Positions 1 to 4,256 of a DNA stretch of 5,402 nt are shown here, one piece after another. Below the pieces are notes generated by a model. It saw nothing but the letters and a program-made list of their open reading frames with translations, was not told the origin of the DNA and ran no database searches. The stretch lies in NCBI GenBank assembly GCA_050699035.1, contig JBOHDE010000248.1:1-5402 (forward strand), given 5' to 3'. Within the stretch, counting starts at the first letter, position 1. The number at the start of each line of letters is the position of its first letter. The position numbers and the translations under genes are program-made. The stretch is from WHTB01 sp050699035. GTDB lineage: Bacteria; Actinomycetota; Actinomycetes; Propionibacteriales; Nocardioidaceae.

Positions 1-9
1 GGACGCCCG

Positions 10-420
10 ATGCCCACCACACCCCTGCCCGACGACCTGCGTGAGCTGCTCGCCAAGCCCAACCCGGCGGTGATCGCGACGCTTCGGTCTGACGGCCAGC
101 CGGTCTCGGTCGCCACCTGGTACCTGCTGGAGGGTGATCGCTTCCTGGTCAACATGGACGAGGGCCGCAAACGGCTGAGCCACCTGCGCCGTGACCCGCG
201 GGTCTCGCTCACCGTGCTGGACCGGGACGACTGGCTCACCCACGTCAGCATGCAGGGCCGCGTCGTCGAGCTGGTCGACGATGTCGGCCTCGCCGATATC
301 GACCGGCTCTCCCAGCGATTCCTGGGCCGGGACTACGCCCGCCGTGACCGTAAGCGGGTCAGCGCCTGGATCGAGGTCGATCGCTGGCACGGTTGGGGAG
401 CCGCCCGCCGTCCCAGCTGA
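10..420 (+). CDS. PPOX-class (FDOR-B-like) F420- or flavin-dependent oxidoreductase
   Basis: A 136-residue cytosolic protein with the look of the split beta-barrel PPOX/FDOR family, whose actinobacterial members mostly use coenzyme F420 for two-electron reductions. Visible signatures: an N-terminal helix (residues 7-16), then PAVIATLRSDGQPVSVATWY (19-38), matching the family pattern of a beta strand, a DG turn, and a strand ending in a W-Y pair. EGRKRLSHLRRDP (51-63) follows; its basic residues (R53, K54, R60, R61) sit where the family contacts the cofactor phosphate. The final strand carries W370-type aromatic positions as WIEVDRWHGWG (119-129). The length is normal for the family. The ATG at 10 gives the expected N-terminus; only 9 nt precede it, so the ribosome binding site and any longer start cannot be judged. 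Substrate is unknown, and F420 versus FMN cannot be settled by eye. It appears monocistronic on its 3' side, because the next gene is convergent. Confidence 0.88.
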   Translation: MPTTPLPDDLRELLAKPNPAVIATLRSDGQPVSVATWYLLEGDRFLVNMDEGRKRLSHLRRDPRVSLTVLDRDDWLTHVSMQGRVVELVDDVGLADIDRLSQRFLGRDYARRDRKRVSAWIEVDRWHGWGAARRPS

Positions 421-435
421 CGTTCCCGTAGTCCA

Positions 436-454
436 CCCACGGGATCGCCGTGGG
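436..454 (+). terminator. Hairpin after the PPOX gene, possible terminator
   Basis: A perfect 7-bp inverted repeat CCCACGG / CCGTGGG (436-442 and 448-454) encloses the 5-nt loop GATCG and begins 15 nt after the stop codon of the oxidoreductase gene. No T-run follows, so it would be a weak or factor-assisted terminator, as is common in high-GC actinobacteria. An alternative pairing CCCGT/ACGGG (425-429 with 439-443) competes with it. Confidence 0.4.
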
Positions 455-626
455 CCAGGTCGAGAGTGAGCTGGGTGCACATACGCGCAACCTCGGTGCG
501 AAGGGGGCTGGCGCCGCAACCGTGTCGGGAAAGTGTGTGCGCAGCACCGGTGTCCGGAGGACGGCGGTGGGGCCGCCGGCCCTGGAGCTTGTCTGGCGAG
601 AGTGCGGAAAGTCCGGTTCCCGAGTC

Positions 627-656
627 TGCCGAAGCGGCCTTTCCCGCCTTTCGGCA
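627..656 (-). terminator. Bulged hairpin in the convergent gap, possible DUF3040-gene terminator
   Basis: TGCCGAAGCGG (627-637) can pair with CCGCCTTTCGGCA (644-656), giving about 11 base pairs with a 2-nt bulge and a 6-nt loop. It lies about 60 nt beyond the stop of the minus-strand DUF3040 gene, in the gap at 421-714 between two convergent genes. There is no T-tract on either strand. The rest of the gap shows another short hairpin (562-567 with 573-578) and no credible gene: open frames there have no ribosome binding site and resemble no family I know. Confidence 0.35.
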
Positions 657-714
657 TCCGGACATCGACCGGCGCTCCCAGCGATGGCGCGAAGGGTGGG
701 GTTCGCTCGGGCGG

Positions 715-918
715 TCACAACAGGATGAGTACGGCGCAGGCGACGCCGATGACGATCCAGATCAGGTAGAAGCGATGCAGCTGCTCGTCGGTCGGCGCCG
801 ACGGGGCACGGGGTGGTCGCGGCTCGAGGGCTCGGAACGACGAGGCCAGGTCGGGGTCCTCGGTCACCAGCTGCCGTTGGATGTCGTTCAGCGTCGAACG
901 CTCGCGGTCGTTGAGCAC
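715..918 (-). CDS. Small DUF3040-family membrane protein
   Basis: A 67-residue protein starting with GTG at 918 (read as Met) and ending at the TGA at 715-717. The N-terminus, VLNDRERSTLNDIQRQLVTE, matches the opening of DUF3040 proteins (pattern MLSxxExRxLxxIExxLxxxDP), and D21-P22 follows as expected. A Pro/Arg-rich stretch (33-41) leads to a charged segment and one hydrophobic helix (about 50-67, YLIWIVIGVACAVLILL) that ends at the C-terminus. Typical relatives have about 100 residues and two membrane segments, so this is a short form. The start is well fixed: GGGAGG lies 6 nt upstream and the family motif begins there. The frame stays open far upstream, across the aminotransferase gene, but that extension is antisense. 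The function of DUF3040 is not known. It is transcribed divergently from the aminotransferase. Confidence 0.82.
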   Translation of the reverse strand: MLNDRERSTLNDIQRQLVTEDPDLASSFRALEPRPPRAPSAPTDEQLHRFYLIWIVIGVACAVLILL

Positions 919-924
919 GTCGCA

Positions 925-930
925 CCTCCC
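925..930 (-). promoter_or_regulatory. Ribosome binding site fixing the GTG start of the DUF3040 gene
   Basis: On the minus strand GGGAGG is followed by TGCGAC and then GTG at 918. The near-ideal Shine-Dalgarno sequence and spacing decide this start over the much longer frame open upstream. Confidence 0.75.
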
Positions 931-947
931 GGTGACCCTGGCGGCTA

Positions 948-962
948 TATCGTAACACGATA
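948..962. promoter_or_regulatory. Perfect palindrome TATCGT-N3-ACGATA, candidate operator
   Basis: TATCGT (948-953), spacer AAC, ACGATA (957-962): a perfect 6+3+6 inverted repeat in an AT-rich island within otherwise G/C-rich DNA. It lies 30 nt upstream of the DUF3040 start and about 80 nt upstream of the divergent aminotransferase start. On the minus strand it contains -10-like hexamers (TATCGT, TACGAT), so a bound regulator would probably cover the DUF3040 promoter. I see no convincing -35 box. The cognate regulator is unknown and not encoded in the window. Confidence 0.5.
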
Positions 963-1000
963 CAAACGGTTCGAGGGTCGGTTTCCGGCGGCCCTCTAGT

Positions 1001-1015
1001 CTGCTCGGAGAGCAG
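1001..1015. promoter_or_regulatory. Inverted repeat CTGCTC-GGA-GAGCAG in the aminotransferase leader
   Basis: A perfect 6-bp inverted repeat with a 3-nt centre, ending 26 nt before the aminotransferase ATG. A -10-like hexamer TAGTCT (997-1002) overlaps its left arm; a matching -35 box is not obvious. It could be an operator over the promoter or a small RNA hairpin in the leader. The sequence alone does not decide. Confidence 0.35.
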
Positions 1016-1030
1016 CACGTACCCACGCTG

Positions 1031-1036
1031 AAGGAG
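1031..1036 (+). promoter_or_regulatory. Ribosome binding site of the aminotransferase gene
   Basis: AAGGAG is separated by 5 nt from the ATG at 1042. It supports that start over the internal ATG at 1081. Confidence 0.75.
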
Positions 1037-1041
1037 CACCG

Positions 1042-2283
1042 ATGGTCGTCCACTCGGCGACTTTGCAGATCAACGAGGCCATGCAAGCCCGTCGTAGCCG
1101 TGGCGAGCCGGTTGTCCACCTGGGCTTCGGCGAGGCCGGGCTGCCGGTCCTCCCCGAGGTCGCCGACGCGCTTCGGCAGTCCGCCGACCTGAACAGCTAC
1201 GGCCCCGTCACCGGCGACCCACACGTCCGGGCCAGTGCCGCCGGCTACCTGACTCGACGCGGGACTGCCACCGAGGCGCCGCAGGTGCTGTTCGCCCCGG
1301 GGAGCAAGGCACTGCTGTTCGGCCTGATGACCACTCTCCCCGGAGACGTCGTACTGCCCACCCCGTCCTGGGTGACGTACGCCGCGCAGGCCGCGATGAC
1401 GGGCAAACGGGTGGTCCCGGTGCCGATCCCGGCTGGCTGCGGCGGGGTGCCCGACCCGGAGCTGTTGGGGCCGGCGCTGACCGCGGCGCGAGCCGACGGC
1501 GTGGCACCGGGCATCGTGCTGCTGACCCTGCCGGACAACCCAACCGGGACCACCGCCGACGCCCAGACCGTCAAGCGGGTCTGCGAAATCGCGCAGGAGC
1601 AAGGTCTCGTGGTCGTCTCCGACGAGATCTACCGCGACCTGGCCGAGCAGCCTCAGGCCGTGACGAGCCCGGCCGCCCTGCTCGACGATCACGTCGTCAT
1701 CACCGGCGGCCTCAGCAAGAGTCTCGCCCTGGGAGGCTGGCGGATCGGTTTCGCCCGCACGCCGGCGACGCCCTGGGGCGAGGAGCTGATGCAGCAGCTG
1801 GTCGGGGTGGCGAGCGAGGTGTGGTCCAGCCTGGCCACGCCCATGCAGGCCGCTGCCCGGTTCGTCCTCGACGACCCCGACGTCGTCACCGAGCGGGTCG
1901 AGGCCAGCCGGCGACTGCACCTGGCGGTCTCCCGGGCGATGTACGAGGTGTTCGTCGAGGCCGGCGCAACGTGTCGTCCACCGTCGGCAGCCTTCTACCA
2001 GTACCCCGACCTCGAACCGCTGCGGGACGGGCTCGCCCGGCACGGAGCCCACACCGCCGCCGCGGCCGCGGCCCTGCTGCTGGATCGCCACGGCATCGGG
2101 ATCCTCCCCGGCGACGCGTTCGGCGACCAGCCGGACGCGCTGCGGTTCCGGGTCGCCACCAGCCTGCTGTACGGCGACGGACAGCAGCGGCTCGACGCCC
2201 TCGACAGCGACGACCCCACCCGGCTGCCCTGGATCGCGCCGGCCCTCGACACCGTCCGCCACGCCCTCCGCGAGCTGGCGTAG
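1042..2283 (+). CDS. PLP-dependent class I/II aminotransferase
   Basis: A 413-residue fold-type I aminotransferase, cytosolic, moving an amino group between an amino acid and a 2-oxo acid. The whole active-site set is present: YGPVTGDPHVR (Y53 onward, substrate/domain loop); PGSKAL (86-91, PLP phosphate loop); W110 in PSWVTY, which should stack on the PLP ring; N166 in DNPTGT; D194 and Y197 in SDEIY, with D194 contacting the pyridine nitrogen; the Schiff-base lysine K226 in GGLSKSLALGGWRIGF, with R234 for the phosphate; and R370 in LRFRVATS for the substrate carboxylate. The length and the LGFGEAGLP opening fit the subgroup of aspartate- and alanine-type enzymes (I-gamma). The amino acid substrate cannot be named. 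It has its own ribosome binding site and leader. The next gene on the same strand starts 107 nt on, after a hairpin, so it is probably a separate unit. Confidence 0.9.
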   Translation: MVVHSATLQINEAMQARRSRGEPVVHLGFGEAGLPVLPEVADALRQSADLNSYGPVTGDPHVRASAAGYLTRRGTATEAPQVLFAPGSKALLFGLMTTLPGDVVLPTPSWVTYAAQAAMTGKRVVPVPIPAGCGGVPDPELLGPALTAARADGVAPGIVLLTLPDNPTGTTADAQTVKRVCEIAQEQGLVVVSDEIYRDLAEQPQAVTSPAALLDDHVVITGGLSKSLALGGWRIGFARTPATPWGEELMQQLVGVASEVWSSLATPMQAAARFVLDDPDVVTERVEASRRLHLAVSRAMYEVFVEAGATCRPPSAAFYQYPDLEPLRDGLARHGAHTAAAAAALLLDRHGIGILPGDAFGDQPDALRFRVATSLLYGDGQQRLDALDSDDPTRLPWIAPALDTVRHALRELA

Positions 2284-2290
2284 ACACTTC

Positions 2291-2316
2291 GGCCGGTCGC
2301 GGTGCCAGGCCGGTCG
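2291..2316 (+). repeat. Short direct repeat GGCCGGTCG
   Basis: GGCCGGTCG occurs at 2291-2299 and again at 2308-2316, 17 nt apart start to start, directly after the aminotransferase stop. It could be a pair of half-sites on the same face of the helix, or chance in G/C-rich DNA. Confidence 0.4.
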
Positions 2317-2350
2317 TCGGTGAGACCAGTCCGGGTGGCCGGCGGCACCG
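2300..2350 (+). terminator. Long hairpin between aminotransferase and CHRD-like gene
   Basis: CGGTGCC (2300-2306) pairs perfectly with GGCACCG (2344-2350). Inside that stem, GGCC (2308-2311) can pair with GGCC (2337-2340) across a small internal loop. It starts 16 nt after the aminotransferase stop and ends 40 nt before the next start. No T-run follows. It may be a terminator for the aminotransferase or a leader structure of the next transcript. I find no clear promoter in 2284-2390. Confidence 0.35.
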
Positions 2351-2380
2351 AACCCGTAGGCGAGAGGGAATTCCGTCGCT

Positions 2381-2386
2381 GAAGGG
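2381..2386 (+). promoter_or_regulatory. Ribosome binding site of the CHRD-like gene
   Basis: GAAGGG lies 4 nt before the ATG at 2391 and 7 nt before a second in-frame ATG at 2394. The second has the better spacing, so the protein may begin one residue later; the signal peptide is unaffected. Confidence 0.55.
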
Positions 2387-2390
2387 AACC

Positions 2391-3173
2391 ATGATGAGAG
2401 GCACACGAGTCGCGTTGGCGGCCGGCGTGGTAGCACTTCCACTGGCGTTCGGTGGCCCAGTCCACGCGCATACCGGTCACACCGAGACAGTCAACTTCAC
2501 CCTCAACGAGCTCAACAGCTCCGGCGCGAGCGCCGACGCCACGGTGACGGCCAACGAGGACGGCAGCCTGCACGTGCAGATCAGTGGCTCCGGGTTCACC
2601 CCGAACAGCCCGCACGCCCAGCACATCCACGGAGCGGCGCACAGCCAGAACTTCTTCTGCCCACCGGCGTCGGCCGACAAGAACGGCGACGGGCAGGTGG
2701 CGACCGAGGAAGGTCTGCCGCAGTACGGCGACGTCTTCATCTCGCTGACGACCAAGGGCGACACCACGAAGAAGAGTGGGCTCGCCGTGGACCGGATGCC
2801 GATGGCTGACGCGGACGGCAACCTGGACTACGACCGGACCATCCCGGCCGACGCCGTTCCCGACGGGACCATCGAGAGCCTGTCGCACCTGCACATCGTG
2901 CAGCACGGGCTCGACGCGAACGGCAACGACAAGTACGACATGGAGGCACTCGGCGAGTCCGTGTTCGCGAAGTCGCTCGGCGTCAAGGGCATCCCCGAGG
3001 AGGCCACCAACCCGGCGACCTGCGGTGAGGTGACGCCGGCTGGCGGCGTCGAGACCGGGGCGGCCGGCACCGAGGGAGTCGAGCAGCTTCCGATGATGGC
3101 GTTCGGCGGGCTGGCGATGGCCACCGCGGCCGGCACCCTGCTGCTGCGTCGCAGGTACGCGCGGGCGTCCTGA
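2391..3173 (+). CDS. Secreted, His-rich CHRD-like protein with C-terminal sorting-type tail
   Basis: A 260-residue exported protein. The signal peptide is residues 1-26 (R3 and R6, hydrophobic core, cleavage after V-H-A), giving a mature N-terminus of H27-T-G-H. The body resembles bacterial CHRD-type domains: a strand pair (about 33-70), the motif AQHIHGAAH (76-84), and late in the domain SHLHIVQHG (165-173). Between them is a textbook EF-hand-type loop, DKNGDGQVATEE (96-107), plus two further Asp/Asn-rich stretches (DADGNLDYD, 140-148; DANGNDKYD, 175-183). Only two cysteines, C90 and C211, lie in the exported part and could form a disulfide. The tail has PAGGVETGAAGTEG (216-229), a hydrophobic segment (233-252) and RRRYAR, the layout of a sortase substrate but without LPXTG. 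The sortase gene starts 4 nt downstream, so the two are surely co-transcribed. The family call is moderate. The molecular function is not known, and metal binding is inferred from the His and Asp motifs. Confidence 0.8.
   Translation: MMRGTRVALAAGVVALPLAFGGPVHAHTGHTETVNFTLNELNSSGASADATVTANEDGSLHVQISGSGFTPNSPHAQHIHGAAHSQNFFCPPASADKNGDGQVATEEGLPQYGDVFISLTTKGDTTKKSGLAVDRMPMADADGNLDYDRTIPADAVPDGTIESLSHLHIVQHGLDANGNDKYDMEALGESVFAKSLGVKGIPEEATNPATCGEVTPAGGVETGAAGTEGVEQLPMMAFGGLAMATAAGTLLLRRRYARAS
3033..3173 (+). other. Non-canonical cell-wall sorting-type signal
   Basis: This encodes residues 215-260 of the CHRD-like protein: a Gly/Thr-rich linker with GGVETG, then LPMMAFGG opening a hydrophobic helix of about 20 residues, then RRRYARAS. 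The order of linker, membrane helix and basic tail is that of sortase substrates. The usual LPXTG or LAXTG pentapeptide is absent; VETGA and LPMMA are the nearest matches. Confidence 0.5.
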
Positions 3174-3177
3174 CGGC

Positions 3178-3873
3178 ATGCACTCCCCGAGTCCGAGTCC
3201 ACGCCGGCGAGTGTTCGTCACGCTCGCCGGCGTGGCGCTGGCCCTGGTCGGCGCGGCCATGGTCGGCTGGGGCCTGATGCGGCAGCAGCCGAGCCCACCC
3301 ACCGTGCCGGCTCCGGCCGCCGCACCGGCTCCGGCCGAGACCGCGTCCGAGTCGCCGGGTCGCGGCGACACCGCGCGATCCCCCCGGTCGACGCCCGAGC
3401 GGGTCGAGGAGCTCGGCTGGTCCCGCCCCGTACGCATCTCCATCCCGAAGATCGGCGCGGCGTCCACCCTGGAGAGTCTCGGCCTCGACGCCGACGGGGT
3501 CATGACCACGCCGAAGAACCCGGACAAGGCCGGCTGGTTCGCCCCCGGCCCACCGCCCGGGCTGATCGGTGCCGCCGTGATCGCCGGGCACGTCACCTGG
3601 GACCGCGAACCGGCCGTCTTCTTCAAGCTCGGCGACCTCCGCCGGGGAGACCGCATCGCCGTCGACCGGGCCGACGGTGTCAGGGCGACCTTCGCCGTCA
3701 CCAAGACCGGCCAGTTCGGCAAGGACGCGTTCCCCACCGACGCCGTCTACAACCAGGTCCACCACGCCGGTCTGCGCTTGATCACCTGCGGCGGCGTGTA
3801 CGACGAGCAGTCCCACCGCTACCGCGACAACCTCATCGTCTGGGCCGAGCTCGTCGACACCGAGACGACCTAG
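3178..3873 (+). CDS. Class F-type sortase
   Basis: A 231-residue membrane-anchored cysteine transpeptidase. R9-R10-R11 precede one membrane helix (about 12-34), then a Pro/Ala-rich linker (36-65) crosses the wall, and the catalytic beta-barrel spans about 85-226, opening with VRISIPKIG. The catalytic triad is visible: H138 in IAGHVTW, C204 in LITCGG, and R216 in HRYRDNLIVWA. The domain (PKIG, then TPKNPDKAGWF, then GHV) resembles the actinobacterial class F group more than class A or the LAXTG-cutting class E, though I separate E from F by pattern only. Sortases cut a sorting signal and join the protein to a surface amine, usually peptidoglycan. The ATG at 3178 has no Shine-Dalgarno sequence and lies 4 nt after the preceding stop, which suggests translational coupling. 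A GTG at 3211 is possible but would lose the Arg cluster before the helix. The likely substrate is the protein encoded just upstream. Confidence 0.9.
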   Translation: MHSPSPSPRRRVFVTLAGVALALVGAAMVGWGLMRQQPSPPTVPAPAAAPAPAETASESPGRGDTARSPRSTPERVEELGWSRPVRISIPKIGAASTLESLGLDADGVMTTPKNPDKAGWFAPGPPPGLIGAAVIAGHVTWDREPAVFFKLGDLRRGDRIAVDRADGVRATFAVTKTGQFGKDAFPTDAVYNQVHHAGLRLITCGGVYDEQSHRYRDNLIVWAELVDTETT

Positions 3874-3999
3874 CGGCCGTGGTCGCTGCTGCCGCCCAGC
3901 CGTCGCCGCGGGTCGCGATCAGGGCTGCTGTTGAAGGAGTCGGACCGCTTGCTCCGGGCCGCCGTCCGGCTCTCCCTCGTCGACGTCTCGAAAAGGGGG

Positions 4000-4028
4000 A
4001 GTGAGCGGCAGGTCCTTCACCGCTCACT
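4000..4028 (-). terminator. Rho-independent-type terminator of the P450-ferredoxin operon
   Basis: A perfect 9-bp stem AGTGAGCGG / CCGCTCACT (4000-4008 and 4020-4028) with an 11-nt loop begins 4 nt beyond the ferredoxin stop. On the minus strand it is followed by CCCCC and then TTTT, a short T-run that is notable in this G/C-rich DNA. It also lies in the gap facing the convergent sortase gene and could end that transcript too, but with no T-run on the plus side. I see nothing else in 3874-4032. Confidence 0.65.
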
Positions 4029-4032
4029 GACC

Positions 4033-4245
4033 TCAGCCGGCCGGCCGGTCGACGACGATCGCGCCGGCGGGGCACACCCGCTCGGCCCGGAGCGCCTCGT
4101 GCTCCTGGTCGGCGTTCGGCTGTCCGAGCAGGATCACGGTGCCGTCGTCGTCGCTCTGGTCGAACAGGTCGGGCGCGGACAGCACGCACTGTCCACCGCC
4201 GACGCACGCCTCGACGTCGACCGAGATCCGCATCGGGGCCGGCAT
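4033..4245 (-). CDS. 3Fe-4S ferredoxin paired with the P450
   Basis: A 70-residue soluble electron carrier. The cysteines are C14 and C20 (CVGGGQC, spacing CX5C) and C58 followed by Pro (ERVCPAGAI). The residue that would supply the fourth ligand in a 4Fe-4S type is a glycine here, so a 3Fe-4S cluster is expected. The core APDLFDQSDDDGTVILL (24-40) is typical of the small ferredoxins that serve CYP105-type P450s in actinomycetes. The gene starts 11 nt after the P450 stop on the same strand, so the two form one transcript and the ferredoxin very likely reduces that P450. The start is taken as the ATG at 4245, preceded by a weak GGGCGGA. The ATG at 4233 would give the common MRISVD opening and remains possible, but has no ribosome binding site of its own. 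No ferredoxin reductase is present in the window. Confidence 0.92.
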   Translation of the reverse strand: MPAPMRISVDVEACVGGGQCVLSAPDLFDQSDDDGTVILLGQPNADQEHEALRAERVCPAGAIVVDRPAG

Positions 4246-4256
4246 CGTTCCGCCCG

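Noticed and set aside
590..660. tRNA-like impression from GGTTCCCGAGTC
   Set aside because: There is no matching acceptor stem, D-arm or anticodon arm around it, and the T-loop consensus is not met.
466..999. Plus-strand open frame of 177 codons in the 421-1000 region
   Set aside because: It has no ribosome binding site and no family resemblance, and it covers the well-supported DUF3040 gene on the opposite strand.
1821..2390. Plus-strand upstream extension of the CHRD-like gene
   Set aside because: It overlaps the aminotransferase in another frame and encodes Arg/Pro-rich sequence. The ribosome binding site and signal peptide place the start at 2391 or 2394.
919..2442. Long minus-strand open frame running upstream of the DUF3040 gene, over the aminotransferase
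   Set aside because: It is antisense to a complete, motif-rich aminotransferase, has repetitive G/R/V/Q composition and no family signature. Only its last 67 codons (715-918) are a real gene with a ribosome binding site.
1995..3737. 580-codon minus-strand open frame opposite the CHRD-like and sortase genes
   Set aside because: It is a shadow of G/C-biased third positions on the plus strand. The product is low-complexity, with no recognisable domain, and crosses several real genes.
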